Assembly: GCF_000353285.1 (NCBI RefSeq)
Contig: NZ_KB731324.1
Location: 1,878,577-1,942,576, forward strand
Direction: 5' to 3'
Source: Leptolyngbya boryana PCC 6306
GTDB lineage: Bacteria > Cyanobacteriota > Cyanobacteriia > Leptolyngbyales > Leptolyngbyaceae
Length of the DNA: 64,000 nucleotides
Part shown: positions 36,679 to 46,668 of the stretch, piece by piece
Layout: each line of letters starts with the position of its first letter
How positions within the stretch are numbered: the stretch's first letter is position 1
Translations under genes and position numbers: made by a program
The notes under the pieces: model-generated
Told to the model about the DNA's origin: nothing
Database searches by the model: none
Seen by the model: only the letters and a program-made list of their open reading frames with translations

Positions 36679-39600
36679 TCACTTACTTGCTCCCGTCAAC
36701 ACAGGCTCAGGCAACGCTCCTTGCATTCGACCTAGCCAATCGATCAAATTGCTCAATTGTTGATCTGCACTTAGCGCACCTAAACCGCGCACAGTGACTT
36801 TTCCAGCCGTGAAGATAAAGCGCGATCGCAAATGATCGGGTAAGTTCTCTTTCAGCAGATTCCAAGCGGGTTCTTCCATTGGAGTCTCTAAAATCACATG
36901 CTGCTTGCCTTCTGGCTTGATGCGTGAGAAACCGAGCTTTTTCGCAATTTGCTTGAGTTCCATGACTCTTAGCAATTGCTGAGCAGCGAGTGGAATCTGT
37001 CCATACCAATCAATCCAATCGGCTGAAACTTGCATCAGTTCAGTTTTGGATTGAGCCGCAGCGACCGCACGGTAAGCGGACATTTTCTGATCGAGATCGG
37101 GAATGTAATCGGCGGGAATAAATGCCGTCAGGCTGAGATCAATCTGCGTGTCATCGACTTGCGGAATCTCTTGACCTCGAATCTCTTGAATCGCTTCTTG
37201 CAGCATTTCCATGTAGAGATCAAACCCGATCGCATCCATCTGTCCCGATTGTTCTGCACCGAGTAAATTACCAACTCCTCGAATTTCCATATCTCGAACA
37301 GCTAATTGATAGCCCGATCCAAGCTGTGTAAATTCTTGCAAGGCTCGAAGTCTTTGTCTGGCATTATCTGAGAGTTGATGTTGTTTTGGATAGAACAACC
37401 AGGCATGCGCTTGAATTCCTGCCCGTCCGACTCGACCTCGAAGCTGATAAAGCTGTGATAAGCCAAACTTCTGAGCATCTTCGATGAGAATCGTATTGAC
37501 TCTGGGAATGTCTAACCCAGATTCGATAATCGTGGTGCAGAGTAAGACATCTGCTTCGCCTGCTCCAAACGTCAGCATCACTGATTCAAGTTCAGATTCG
37601 GGCATCTGACCATGCGCGATCGCAATTCTCACACCCGGAATCATTTCTCGAATGCGCGCTGAAATCTCTTCAATTCCTTCGACACGCGGCACAACATAAA
37701 AGATTTGTCCCCCACGATCGAGTTCTTGGCGAATTGCCGATCGCACCATTTCCCCATCGTAAGGAGAGAGATGCGTTTTAATCGGACGACGCGAAGGAGG
37801 TGGAGTCGTAATTAAACTCATTTCTCGCACCCCTGAAAGTGCCATATACAAGGTTCTCGGAATTGGAGTTGCACTGAGCGTCAGCACATCAACTTGCGTT
37901 TTCAGGGATTTGATCTTCTCTTTCTGATTCACTCCAAATCGTTGTTCTTCATCGACCACGAGTAAACCTAAATCTTTGAATGCAACGCCTTTTCCGAGAA
38001 GCTGATGGGTTCCGACAACAATGTCAAGTTCACCTGTGATCATTCGACGCTGAATATCTTTGCGTTCTTCGGCAGATCGAAATCGATTCAGCAATCCAAC
38101 TTGAATCGGGTATGGGGCAAACCGTTCTTTGATCGTGTGATAGTGCTGCTGAGTCAGAATGGTCGTCGGTGCGAGTAACGCAACTTGCTTTCCAGCCGTT
38201 ACTGCTTTGAAAATCGCTCGAATGGCAACTTCGGTTTTACCAAAGCCAACATCGCCGCAAACTAAGCGATCCATCGGTCGATCGCTTTCCATATCAAGCT
38301 TCACATCTTGAACTGCTTTTAACTGATCCGGTGTGGGCTGATAGGGAAAAGAATCTTCCATCTCTTGTTGCCAAGGCATATCAACCGGATAAGTAAATCC
38401 CTGCTGCTGAGCGCGTTGTGCATAGAGTTGAAGTAAATCGACTGCAACTTTTTTAACAGCTTTGCGAACCTTGCTTTTCGTTTTTTCCCAAGCTTTACTC
38501 GACATTTTGTTTAGCTCAGGCTTGGCATCGCCCATGCCTCGAAAACGTGAGAGTGAACCAAGCTGATCCGCTGCAACTCTGAGTAATCCGTCTGCATATT
38601 TCAGAACGAGATATTCGCGAGTTTCATTGTTAATCGTCAAGCTTTCGAGCTTGATAAACTGCCCGATACCATGACTCTTGTGAACGACAAAATCGCCTTG
38701 CTCTAGCTTGTTCGGATCGACTTGCTTTGATGCAGCTCGACGACGTTTGCGAACATAGGTTGGAGTTGCTAGCGTTTGCTGTCCGAAGAATTCTTTATCA
38801 GTAACGACGACTAAGCGAAACGTCGGCAGAATGAACCCTTCAAGTTCTGCTAAGCCAGAGTATTTGACTGCGACAGGAACGTGTTGAATTTGCAGTTTCT
38901 CGATCGCTAAATAATCTTTCGGATTCGGAACGAACTGTGCCGGACAGTCATGTTCTTGAAGCAATGCCACCGAGCGAGAAGGCTGTGCTGAAACGAGCCA
39001 AATTGCAAAATTACGATCGCGTTCCCCCCTCAATGTCTCGGCTAATCGCGCAAACTGATGCGGAATTGCTGGAACCGGACGACTTGCAAGGTTCAGACCA
39101 TTGTTGACCTCTGCTAACTCAGTGAGATTAATCCGCTCGAACCTTGCCAATTCGACCAGCGAATCCTCGAACGATCGATGAATCTTGGGCACAGTCGGCT
39201 TAACTTCTTGCCAATGCTCTTCGACATGTTCCAGCCAGCGATCGCTGTGGGCTTGTGCCATGTCTGGCTCATCGAGTGCCACCAGCGTATTCTCAGGTAA
39301 ATAGTCGAGCAAAGAAGCTGGCTGCTCAAATGCCAAGCCTAAAAAGCGGCGAATTCCTTCGATCGGTGTTCCTTCTACAAATCGCTCTTGGTCTTCAGGT
39401 GAGAGAAGATCGAGAACGTCTTCTCCGAGTGCAGATTGAATAATCGGGCTAAAGCTCGTCGGTGTGAAGGTAACTTGCGTGACGCGATCGAGCGATCGCT
39501 GCGTAGACGGATCAAACTCCCGAATCTGATCCAACTCGTCGCCAAATAGTTCTAAGCGCACAGGGAGTTCTGCGGCAACGGGAAACACATCAATAATGTC

Positions 39601-40146
39601 GCCTCTGCGGCTCCACTGCCCTTCGGTCTCGACCAAGTTCGATCGCTCATATCCCAACTTCGCCAACGTATCGCTTAACTGAGCGAGATTGAGGCTACTG
39701 CCTTTCTCTAACGTCAGAAAATAGGGCAAAAAAGCGGCAGGCGGTGGTAAATGGGGCTGGAGCGCGCGCTCGGTTGCCACGATCGCAATCTTCTCTCCCG
39801 CTTTTACTAGATCCGCGAGCGTCTGCAACTGTCCCCAAGTCATCTCCGCTTCCGGGTCAAACGGTTCATACGGCGAAGATTCCGATGTGGGATAAAAATG
39901 CACCGTATTCCAGCCCATCGCATCCATCTGGACACTCCATCGCCCGGCTTCTTCCAAAGTCGAAGTTACGACTAAAAGCGTGCGATCGCTTGCCTGTGCC
40001 AACGTCGAAGCGACAATTCCTTTCGCCAAACGAGAAAGACCACTCAAATTCAGTGTCGAATTTTGTTTCAGTTTGCTCAGGAGTTCTGCCGTGAGCAGCG
40101 ATCGACCCAGTGCGCGAATAATCGAAGAAAAAGCCATGTCGGACAA
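36679..40146 (-). CDS. mfd: Transcription-repair coupling factor
   Basis: Removes RNA polymerase stalled at DNA lesions and recruits UvrAB. The 1155 residues hold the UvrB-homology modules (1-350), the polymerase-interacting CarD-like domain ([17 protein letters not shown]), the RecG-like translocase ([14 protein letters not shown] Walker [10 protein letters not shown]) and the TRCF C-terminal domain. Start ATG 40146 is preceded by a divergent promoter region shared with the CNNM gene. Confidence 0.97.
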   Translation of the reverse strand: MSDMAFSSIIRALGRSLLTAELLSKLKQNSTLNLSGLSRLAKGIVASTLAQASDRTLLVVTSTLEEAGRWSVQMDAMGWNTVHFYPTSESSPYEPFDPEAEMTWGQLQTLADLVKAGEKIAIVATERALQPHLPPPAAFLPYFLTLEKGSSLNLAQLSDTLAKLGYERSNLVETEGQWSRRGDIIDVFPVAAELPVRLELFGDELDQIREFDPSTQRSLDRVTQVTFTPTSFSPIIQSALGEDVLDLLSPEDQERFVEGTPIEGIRRFLGLAFEQPASLLDYLPENTLVALDEPDMAQAHSDRWLEHVEEHWQEVKPTVPKIHRSFEDSLVELARFERINLTELAEVNNGLNLASRPVPAIPHQFARLAETLRGERDRNFAIWLVSAQPSRSVALLQEHDCPAQFVPNPKDYLAIEKLQIQHVPVAVKYSGLAELEGFILPTFRLVVVTDKEFFGQQTLATPTYVRKRRRAASKQVDPNKLEQGDFVVHKSHGIGQFIKLESLTINNETREYLVLKYADGLLRVAADQLGSLSRFRGMGDAKPELNKMSSKAWEKTKSKVRKAVKKVAVDLLQLYAQRAQQQGFTYPVDMPWQQEMEDSFPYQPTPDQLKAVQDVKLDMESDRPMDRLVCGDVGFGKTEVAIRAIFKAVTAGKQVALLAPTTILTQQHYHTIKERFAPYPIQVGLLNRFRSAEERKDIQRRMITGELDIVVGTHQLLGKGVAFKDLGLLVVDEEQRFGVNQKEKIKSLKTQVDVLTLSATPIPRTLYMALSGVREMSLITTPPPSRRPIKTHLSPYDGEMVRSAIRQELDRGGQIFYVVPRVEGIEEISARIREMIPGVRIAIAHGQMPESELESVMLTFGAGEADVLLCTTIIESGLDIPRVNTILIEDAQKFGLSQLYQLRGRVGRAGIQAHAWLFYPKQHQLSDNARQRLRALQEFTQLGSGYQLAVRDMEIRGVGNLLGAEQSGQMDAIGFDLYMEMLQEAIQEIRGQEIPQVDDTQIDLSLTAFIPADYIPDLDQKMSAYRAVAAAQSKTELMQVSADWIDWYGQIPLAAQQLLRVMELKQIAKKLGFSRIKPEGKQHVILETPMEEPAWNLLKENLPDHLRSRFIFTAGKVTVRGLGALSADQQLSNLIDWLGRMQGALPEPVLTGASK

Positions 40147-40279
40147 GAGGAGCTGAAATGAGTCTTTACATTGTATCGAATCCCGTTTCTGCTGGTTGGC
40201 AGAAGATCTCTCGCCTCAATGAACTCACCATTCAGGGATACACTAATACGGTCGGATTTAAGCTTTTTCAAATTCCCCG

Positions 40280-41602
40280 ATGAATTCGTTCACTACAGAT
40301 TTACTGATTATTTTGTTACTGACGCTAGCAAATGGGCTATTTGTCATGTCCGAGTTAGCGATCGTCTCGGCTCGCAAAATCCGACTTCAGCAAAACGCCA
40401 ATCAAGGTGATACCCGAGCTAGAGCCGCACTCCGCTTGGCTGAAGAACCGAACAATTTTTTAGCGATCGTTCAAGTCGGGATCACGTTGATTGGGATTGC
40501 ATCGGGTGCATTTGGGGAACAGGCATTAACAAAACAATTAGAACCGTTTTTCAGTTCAATTCCATTTTTACGTGGGTATAGTCAGCCGCTTTCTTTCGGG
40601 ATTGCAATTCTGACTTTGACGTATTTAACGCTGATTGTCGGGGAATTAGTTCCCAAACGCGTCGCGCTGAATTCACCGGAGCAGATTGCATCCTGGGCAG
40701 CCGTCCCCATGAGTCTGATGGCAAAAGCTGCGGCTCCGATCGTCTACCTGCTCAGTGCTTCAACGAATGTCGCAGTTCGATTTTTGGGAATTCGCCCCTC
40801 GGATGATCCGCCCGTCACTGAGGAAGAAATCCGCGTCATGATCGAGCAGGGAACTGAAGCCGGGATGTTCGAGCAGGCAGAGGAGGACATCATGAAACGG
40901 GTGTTTCGATTGGGCGATCGTCGAGTCAGTTCGCTGATGACACCTCGATTAGAAATCACCTGGATTGATTTAGAAGATTCCGAAGATGAAATTCGCCGCC
41001 AAATGATGGAAAGCGCTCATTCAAGATTTCCAGTCTGTCAGGGTGGACTCGACAATTTGCTGGGTATTGTCCAGACCTATGATCTGCTCGTTAAAACCAT
41101 GTATGGTCAATCTCTGGATGTTCGCACTTCGCTGCAACCTCCCGTGTTTGTGCCAGAAAGTACTCGCGCACTGAAAGTGTTGGAATTATTTAAGCAAACC
41201 GGAACTCAAATCGCATTTGTAGTCGATGAGTATGGCGTGATTCAGGGCTTAGTGACGTTGACGGATGTTCTACAAGCGATCGTCGGTGACATTCCCACCG
41301 TTGAAGAGTTGGCAGAACCTCAAGCGATTCAGCGCGAGGATGGAACTTGGTTACTTGATGGCATGTTACCGATTTACCAATTTAAGGAAATTCTCCATAT
41401 TGAAGATCAGGAATTGCCGGGAGAGCAACGGGGGAGCTATCAGACTTTAGGCGGATTTGTGGTGATGTATTTAGGAAAAATTCCCACTGCTGCTGATCAT
41501 TTTGAGTGGGAAACCCTGCGCTTTGAAGTCATGGATATGGATGGAAATCGAGTAGATAAGGTGCTCGTTGGGGAAGTACATCCAGGAACTACGACATCTT
41601 GA
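40280..41602 (+). CDS. CNNM/CBS-domain hemolysin-family transporter
   Basis: A 440-residue membrane protein of the CNNM/CorC (HlyC) family, connected with magnesium or sodium-coupled ion export. It has an N-terminal DUF21 domain with three to four helices (LLIILLLTLANGLFVMSELA), two CBS domains (about 205-330, with SLMTPRLEITWIDL and VPESTRALKVLELF), then the C-terminal CorC-HlyC domain. Ion specificity is not decided. Its stop overlaps the longest version of the next frame, whose real start is further on. Confidence 0.93.
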   Translation: MNSFTTDLLIILLLTLANGLFVMSELAIVSARKIRLQQNANQGDTRARAALRLAEEPNNFLAIVQVGITLIGIASGAFGEQALTKQLEPFFSSIPFLRGYSQPLSFGIAILTLTYLTLIVGELVPKRVALNSPEQIASWAAVPMSLMAKAAAPIVYLLSASTNVAVRFLGIRPSDDPPVTEEEIRVMIEQGTEAGMFEQAEEDIMKRVFRLGDRRVSSLMTPRLEITWIDLEDSEDEIRRQMMESAHSRFPVCQGGLDNLLGIVQTYDLLVKTMYGQSLDVRTSLQPPVFVPESTRALKVLELFKQTGTQIAFVVDEYGVIQGLVTLTDVLQAIVGDIPTVEELAEPQAIQREDGTWLLDGMLPIYQFKEILHIEDQELPGEQRGSYQTLGGFVVMYLGKIPTAADHFEWETLRFEVMDMDGNRVDKVLVGEVHPGTTTS

Positions 41603-41652
41603 GGTTTCGCAAGTTTTGCAGTACAACAAAGATATTGAATCGAGCGATCCCC

Positions 41653-41871
41653 ATGATTAATACTGAACATGCAGACTTGCTCAAACTCAGTCCTTCTGAA
41701 CGTCTCTTGTTAGTGCAAGATCTGTGGGACAGCATAGAAGCAGAAGATATTCCTCTCACAGATTGGCAGAAAGACGAACTGGATCGTAGAAAAGCAGCTT
41801 ATCAAGCCGATCCTTCTACAGGTCGTTCGTGGGAGGACGTGAAACGGCGCATTATTGAGAAACATGGCTAA
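41653..41871 (+). CDS. Addiction-module antitoxin (unstable antitoxin family)
   Basis: A 72-residue protein of the short antitoxin family next to ParE/RelE-type toxins. LLKLSPSERLLLVQDLWDSI and LTDWQKDELDRRKAAYQADP are the hallmarks. Start ATG 41653 is preferred; the longer frame from 41599 adds 18 unrelated residues overlapping the CNNM stop. The toxin frame overlaps its 3' end by 8 bases but is broken (next entry). Confidence 0.85.
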   Translation: MINTEHADLLKLSPSERLLLVQDLWDSIEAEDIPLTDWQKDELDRRKAAYQADPSTGRSWEDVKRRIIEKHG

Positions 41872-41962
41872 AAGGATTACGCTCACTCCTGAAGCGGAGG
41901 ACGATATCGACCAAGGATATTTTTGGTACGAAAGTAGAAAGATTGGATTAGGCTTACACTAG
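41864..41962 (+). pseudogene. Truncated ParE/RelE-type toxin
   Basis: From ATG 41864, overlapping the antitoxin stop, a frame of 32 residues starts as a ParE-type toxin (ITLTPEAEDDIDQGYFWYE) and ends at TAG 41960-41962. Full toxins have about 95-105 residues, so two thirds are missing, including the catalytic/gyrase-binding C-terminal half. The break coincides with the 3' end of the convergent ProA-like gene, which suggests a deletion. Confidence 0.75.
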
Positions 41963-43215
41963 CTTCCAACGCCTTGCACAATATGTTTCACGGTCGTTAA
42001 GGTTTCTAGTCCAATCAATCCGCGTCGATGTCCTTTCTGATTGGACATGCCGAGAAAGATTGCATCGCCTCGCTTCGGATTGCGATAAAACCGAGGCGAC
42101 GTATTGATATAAGTTGAAGCACTATTTACCCCGAGGGCAAACTGCCGACTCTCCTGATAAGATTCGCTGACTAAACAATCGGCATGACCACTACTGTAGT
42201 GATTGATCAAATCGATCGCGCTAGTCAAGCCATCTACCATTCTAAAGCTGACAATACGATCGAGATAAGCCTGTCCCCATTCGACATCTTCTGTTAGTCG
42301 CAAGCCTGGAAATTGTTCGACTAAATTCACATCACCTCGAATCTCAAATCCTTTCTCGCGCAAGCTATCCCACAGCATCACGAGAGACGAAAAATTTTGC
42401 TGTCGATGAATTAAAACTTTCTCGATCGCATTGACCGGATCAGGCTCACTCAAATGGCTATCGACGATCATCGATCGCGCCAGATCCAAACTGCCCGACG
42501 GCGACCAATATAAATAACAATTGCCCATTGCCGATCGTAAAACTGGAGCCGTTGCCTGTCTTACGACTTGTTGCACTAAGCTCGGTCTTCCGTAAGGAAT
42601 GATCAGATTGAGATAGCGATCTTGACTGATCAAATCCCGAATCGGCGTACTTTCGACCGGAAGCAGTTGCACACTCTCGATCGGGAGTCCTTCATCTTCT
42701 AAAGCCTGTGCCAGCGTTTCAGCAATTACACTATTCGAGTGACTCGCCTCATTTCCACCTCGCAGCACCAGACAATTTGCTGTTTTGATACACAATCCAG
42801 CCGCGATCGCACTGAGTTCTGGAAACGCTTCATAAATCAGGGCGACGACTCCAAGCGGCATCAACTGCGAATAAGTCTGAGCACGATCGACTTGAAAATT
42901 GGCAGGCATCACCCGCCCGATCGGATCTGGCAACTCACTCAGGCGATTGAGAATTTGCACTGTATTTTGAATCCGCTCCGGAGTTAATTTCAGCCATTCC
43001 AGCAGCAAGTCTGAAATCGCCATCTCTCGACTAATTTCGAGATCGAGCGTATTCGCCTCCAAAATATCCATTTGGCGACGACACAACGCTTGCGCCATTG
43101 CCTGCACTGCCCGACTCCGGTTCACACCACTTGTCGCCGCTAAAGCCAGCGAAGTTGTATGAGCCGATCGCAGCGTTGAAATCGGGTCAAATGCTCCCAG
43201 AGAATCCGTTGTCAT
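41959..43215 (-). CDS. ProA-like glutamate-5-semialdehyde dehydrogenase homologue, catalytic Cys absent
   Basis: Homologue of gamma-glutamyl phosphate reductase (proline synthesis). Start ATG 43215 gives 418 residues, family length. NADP-site features (PLGVVALIYEAFPE, LRGGNEASHSN) and the C-terminal TYINTSPRF are kept. The catalytic cysteine, normally in RPxxCNAxETLLVH, is Val261 here (EPDPVNAIEKVLIH). Reductase activity is therefore doubtful. Synechocystis is known to have two proA-type genes, so this may be a diverged paralogue. It is 5 bases downstream of a membrane-protein gene. Confidence 0.85.
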   Translation of the reverse strand: MTTDSLGAFDPISTLRSAHTTSLALAATSGVNRSRAVQAMAQALCRRQMDILEANTLDLEISREMAISDLLLEWLKLTPERIQNTVQILNRLSELPDPIGRVMPANFQVDRAQTYSQLMPLGVVALIYEAFPELSAIAAGLCIKTANCLVLRGGNEASHSNSVIAETLAQALEDEGLPIESVQLLPVESTPIRDLISQDRYLNLIIPYGRPSLVQQVVRQATAPVLRSAMGNCYLYWSPSGSLDLARSMIVDSHLSEPDPVNAIEKVLIHRQQNFSSLVMLWDSLREKGFEIRGDVNLVEQFPGLRLTEDVEWGQAYLDRIVSFRMVDGLTSAIDLINHYSSGHADCLVSESYQESRQFALGVNSASTYINTSPRFYRNPKRGDAIFLGMSNQKGHRRGLIGLETLTTVKHIVQGVGS

Positions 43216-43220
43216 TGGGC

Positions 43221-43703
43221 TTACCGCCGATAGGCTAACCAAACCATTAAGGCGGGCAGCACGGCTAACACCAGCGCTACGATCGCCCACAACATAATAC
43301 TGGCTCCGGACGGCGAATGAAGCGCAACGGGTAGCCAAATACTCAACAGCACTAGGAGAATACCGAGTGCTAGGGGTAAATAACTGTCTCCAAGTCCAGG
43401 CTGGACAATATTCCACTGGTGACCTGTCCAACGCCACGATCGCTTGTAAGGATAGCTGGTCGCGAGCTGTTCGATCACGTAGCCGTTTTCTTCGAGGACG
43501 AAGATCTGCTGACAGCGATCACAGCCAAATGCGTCAGTTAGCGCGATCGGGACAAGGCGACCGCGACGGCGGCACGGACAGGGATAATCCGTACTGAGTT
43601 CGATCTTTTGGTGCTTCTGGGTCTGCACGAGTAATAGAAGTTTTTTTAAATTCAAGTTGATCGGTATCTTTGCGGCGGGATAATTTCCACTGCACCCAGT
43701 CAC
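43221..43703 (-). CDS. Hypothetical zinc-ribbon membrane protein
   Basis: A 160-residue protein from GTG 43703. It has an N-terminal zinc-ribbon-like segment (YPCPCRRRG and GCDRCQQIF, two CxC/CxxC pairs) and two C-terminal transmembrane helices (LPLALGILLVLLSIWLPVAL and LWAIVALVLAVLPALMVWL). A second in-frame GTG at 43625 would begin nearer the ribbon. It is probably co-transcribed with the ProA-like gene 5 bases downstream. Function unknown. Confidence 0.72.
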   Translation of the reverse strand: MTGCSGNYPAAKIPINLNLKKLLLLVQTQKHQKIELSTDYPCPCRRRGRLVPIALTDAFGCDRCQQIFVLEENGYVIEQLATSYPYKRSWRWTGHQWNIVQPGLGDSYLPLALGILLVLLSIWLPVALHSPSGASIMLWAIVALVLAVLPALMVWLAYRR

Positions 43704-43829
43704 ATCCTAAACTTGAGCAGTATACTCAACTTCTGAAGGTGACGATGATCGAAATTCTATCATTTTCACTCTAGAGACACAGACTCTTTAAGATTGACAT
43801 TACGATTGCTCTGTAACATTTATTCATTT

Positions 43830-44192
43830 ATGGCGAAGAAACCCACCGATCGCAACGGTTCCGGCACAGGCAAGCAGGATCGCATTGTTTACTCTGAGTT
43901 TGGCAATTCAGAGGAGGTGTTCGAGCGGGCGGTTCCCGATTTGCCTCCGAATCAGCAAAATCTTCGGGTGCAGGTGTCACGCAAAGGTCGTGGGGGGAAA
44001 ACGGTGACAGTGATCTCTGGGTTCCAAAGCAAGCCGGAAACGCTGAGCGATTTGGCGAAGAAATTAAAAGCGCAGTGTGGAACTGGGGGATCAGTGAAAG
44101 AGAACACGATCGAGATTCAAGGGGATCATGCTCAGAAGTTAGTACAACTCTTAACAGGACTCGGATATAAGGCAAAAATTAGCGGCGGTTAG
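43830..44192 (+). CDS. SUI1/eIF1-type translation initiation factor (YciH family)
   Basis: A 120-residue protein of the SUI1 family, small ribosome-binding factors related to eIF1. The core is LRVQVSRKGRGGKTVTVISGF, then LAKKLKAQCGTGGSVKENTIEIQG. ATG 43830 is chosen over an upstream ATG (43794) because the family begins near MAKKPTDR. In bacteria its role in initiation fidelity is not essential. Confidence 0.9.
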   Translation: MAKKPTDRNGSGTGKQDRIVYSEFGNSEEVFERAVPDLPPNQQNLRVQVSRKGRGGKTVTVISGFQSKPETLSDLAKKLKAQCGTGGSVKENTIEIQGDHAQKLVQLLTGLGYKAKISGG

Positions 44193-44193
44193 T

Positions 44194-44553
44194 TTACGTA
44201 AAGATCAGTTGCTGCTTGATGCCGATCGAGGCTCGCGCGTGGAGATAAACCGGATCGGGTTTGTGCTGAATGGCGCGATCGTAAGACGCGATCGCGTTGC
44301 CATAGGCTGCCATTTCAGTTAGCATGGCTCCCCGATTGAACCAGGCTGCATGATAGTCAGGCTTTAGAAAGACCGCTTGATCGTAATCTCTCAATGCCTC
44401 GGCATAGCGCTTTAATCCGGAGAGTGCATTCCCTCGATAGTTCCAAGCCGTCGCACAGGTTGGATCGGCTTGAATCGCTTGATCGAAATGGGCGATCGCT
44501 GTTAGAAATTCACCCTGCTGACAACATTCGCATCCTTGTTCTAGGCGGTTCAT
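44194..44553 (-). CDS. TPR-repeat protein
   Basis: A 119-residue protein with three tetratricopeptide repeats (about 7-105, for example AWNYRGNALSGLKRYAEALRDY and AWFNRGAMLTEMAAYGNAIASY). It is a likely protein-binding scaffold with unknown partner. ATG 44553 is preferred to 44622 because GGAG lies 7 bases ahead. It ends one base beyond the convergent SUI1 stop. Confidence 0.82.
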   Translation of the reverse strand: MNRLEQGCECCQQGEFLTAIAHFDQAIQADPTCATAWNYRGNALSGLKRYAEALRDYDQAVFLKPDYHAAWFNRGAMLTEMAAYGNAIASYDRAIQHKPDPVYLHARASIGIKQQLIFT

Positions 44554-44702
44554 TTTTTTACTCCATAGGCTCACTTGAATTGTCGAAGCAAACTGCGTTG
44601 CTGTCCGGGTGGGATTTCTCACCAGAATTGAGCCGGATTTACGACTGCAATATTGACGAGTGCGATCTACATTTAAGAGTTAAAGCCCTTGAGGAAAATG
44701 CT

Positions 44703-45305
44703 GTGGATTTGACTCTTCATACGGTGATTGAATTGCTTCTGGGCATCAGTTTGAGTGCAGCGGCAGGATTTCGCGTCTTTGTGCCACTGCTAGCGCTGAG
44801 TGCGTTCTCGGTTTTGGGACACTACGATTTGCCGAGTAATTTTGATTGGATTGAGAATCAGCAGGCATTGACGTTATTCGCGATCGCAACCGTTCTCGAA
44901 ATTATTGGCTACTCCATTCCTTGGTTTGACCATGCACTTGATGTTTTAGCTACTCCAGCCGCAATGATTGTCGGCACGATTGTGGCAGCATCGGTTTCGC
45001 CAGATATGAATCCGTTAATTCAATGGACGTTAGCGATCGTTGCTGGAGGCGGAACAGCAGGAATTACGAAGCTATTCACAAATCTGCTGCGCGGAACTTC
45101 AACAGCAGCTTCAGGAGGTTTGACGAATCCGATTTTTGCAGCGATTGAACTTGTGATTGCGACTGCATTGTCGGTTTTGGCTTTTACAGTTCCAGCGCTA
45201 GCAGGACTATTGGTGATTGGATTATTCGGATTTGGAATTTCTCGGATTACACAGCTTGTCATGCGCTGGCGGACTCGCGATCGAGGAGCAAGTCCAGCGA
45301 AATAG
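44703..45305 (+). CDS. DUF4126 membrane protein
   Basis: A 200-residue polytopic membrane protein with about five helices. The family start is IELLLGISLSAAAGFRVFVPLLALS, followed by the Gly-rich loop VAGGGTAGITK. GTG 44703 is selected because GAGGAAAA precedes it. A longer frame to 44394 runs antisense through the TPR gene and has no conservation. Function unknown. Confidence 0.82.
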   Translation: MDLTLHTVIELLLGISLSAAAGFRVFVPLLALSAFSVLGHYDLPSNFDWIENQQALTLFAIATVLEIIGYSIPWFDHALDVLATPAAMIVGTIVAASVSPDMNPLIQWTLAIVAGGGTAGITKLFTNLLRGTSTAASGGLTNPIFAAIELVIATALSVLAFTVPALAGLLVIGLFGFGISRITQLVMRWRTRDRGASPAK

Positions 45306-45313
45306 AGTCTCCC

Positions 45314-45334
45314 ACTCCCCACTCCCCACTCCCC
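45314..45334 (+). repeat. Heptanucleotide tandem repeat (ACTCCCC)3
   Basis: Three exact tandem ACTCCCC units follow the DUF4126 stop. The same unit appears twice at 53762-53775, and related 7-mers occur before opcA. STRR-like. Confidence 0.7.
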
Positions 45335-45523
45335 ACCAAATTTCTAGTAGCCCAACCATTTACGGAACCTACTCTTCTGCTCGTGTGTCTTTACTTATGC
45401 AATCTCCATCAGTTTAGGAAAAATTGAGATTCCTGTTTTTAGAGGATGCCGTTTGTCAGTAAATGACCCTTGACAGTTCGACAACGCCATCTCGCTAAAC
45501 TCTAACGCTACAGACACCCGAAA

Positions 45524-46576
45524 ATGACAAACTTAAAATTGTTTTCTTTGGTTGGCACGGCTCTGACTTTAGTAAGTTGTGCCGTTATAAATTCTTCGCC
45601 GCGCGCAGTCTCTCAACCTTCGGCACAACCTGTGCAAGATAATCTCATTGGGCTTTTCATGCTCAAACGTAACAATCTCAATCAACAGTATCGAGGAGAA
45701 ATTTATCCGATCGCACAATACAGGAACGGACGCTACACCGATGCTAGCCTCGACGTAACTCCAGAAGTTCGAGAAGATTCAAAAGAAGCAGAGATCGTTC
45801 AGCGCAATGCGGCAAACAGTGTGCTCAATACGAATCCGACTTTCACGATCGCGAATCCAGGTTATGCCCTGGGCAAATTCAGCGTCGATCGACTGGGAGT
45901 AGGTCAATTTGCTTGTTCTGCGGTTTTAGTTGGACGAGGAAAGCTTGCGGGACAGTCAGATCTCAACCTCGCATTTAATCAGCTTCCTCGCGCTAGCCAA
46001 AGAACCTCAAGTGGTGTCTTCAATGGTCAAGAATTTGATGAAACTTGGCGTTCCGCGATCGCTGCAAAAGTAACGACTCCGGCTACAACAGTTCGCCCAA
46101 CTCGTGCCCAACTCGATCAATATCGCAAAGATTTAATTCGGATTGGGACAAACGAAATCGCCAAGAACCCACAGGCAAAATCAGTTCAAGGAACAGTCAC
46201 ACTCGTTGAACTCCGAGTGTTTGATCTCAATGGCGATGGGCAGCCAGAAGTGTTTGGAAAGTTAAGGAAAGCTCCGGCACGAGGGGTTCAACCCAACCGA
46301 GATCGACCAACTGTTAGCTCAATCTATGCCAATGTTTGGTTAGGCTATGGCGCGTCTCAACCGCAACTTCTTTCATCTCAGGCTGTTCCTTACTTTGTGC
46401 CTGCTATCGAGGCTGGACGAATCTATGAAATTGTCGGCACGATCGATGCAAATGGAGATGGTCAACAAGAAGTACTGATTCAGAACAATGGGTATGAAGC
46501 CATTACTTTCAGCCTTTACGAATTACAAGGAAACCAGTTGAAATCGGTGTTCACGGGCGGAGGCTATGGTTGCTAA
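45524..46576 (+). CDS. Hypothetical lipoprotein with calcium-type DxNxDG repeats
   Basis: A 350-residue predicted lipoprotein (LTLVSCAV lipobox, Cys19). Two loops near the end, FDLNGDGQPEVFGKL and IDANGDGQQEVLIQN, have the DxNxDGxxE pattern of calcium-binding FG-GAP/EF-hand-like repeats in extracellular proteins. No named family is recognised. It is converging on the lipase gene and separated from it by a terminator. Confidence 0.72.
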   Translation: MTNLKLFSLVGTALTLVSCAVINSSPRAVSQPSAQPVQDNLIGLFMLKRNNLNQQYRGEIYPIAQYRNGRYTDASLDVTPEVREDSKEAEIVQRNAANSVLNTNPTFTIANPGYALGKFSVDRLGVGQFACSAVLVGRGKLAGQSDLNLAFNQLPRASQRTSSGVFNGQEFDETWRSAIAAKVTTPATTVRPTRAQLDQYRKDLIRIGTNEIAKNPQAKSVQGTVTLVELRVFDLNGDGQPEVFGKLRKAPARGVQPNRDRPTVSSIYANVWLGYGASQPQLLSSQAVPYFVPAIEAGRIYEIVGTIDANGDGQQEVLIQNNGYEAITFSLYELQGNQLKSVFTGGGYGC

Positions 46577-46629
46577 ACCCCGCTTTAGACTTGCATTGTA
46601 ATCTCAACCTTCTTCATCGAACTGAATTG

Positions 46630-46654
46630 AAAAGCCAGCTTATCACTGGCTTTT
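46630..46654. terminator. Bidirectional intrinsic terminator
   Basis: AAAAGCCAG (46630-46638) and CTGGCTTTT (46646-46654) form a perfect 9-bp stem with a 7-base loop. It is flanked by A/T runs suitable for both directions, between two convergent genes. Confidence 0.85.
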
Positions 46655-46668
46655 GCTGTTTCATCTCT

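Noticed and set aside
44394-44702. N-terminal extension of the DUF4126 protein
   Set aside because: It runs antisense to the TPR gene, lacks conservation, and GTG 44703 has a good ribosome site.
45314-45334. Tandem repeats as a CRISPR array
   Set aside because: Units are 7 bases with no spacers; no cas gene in the window.
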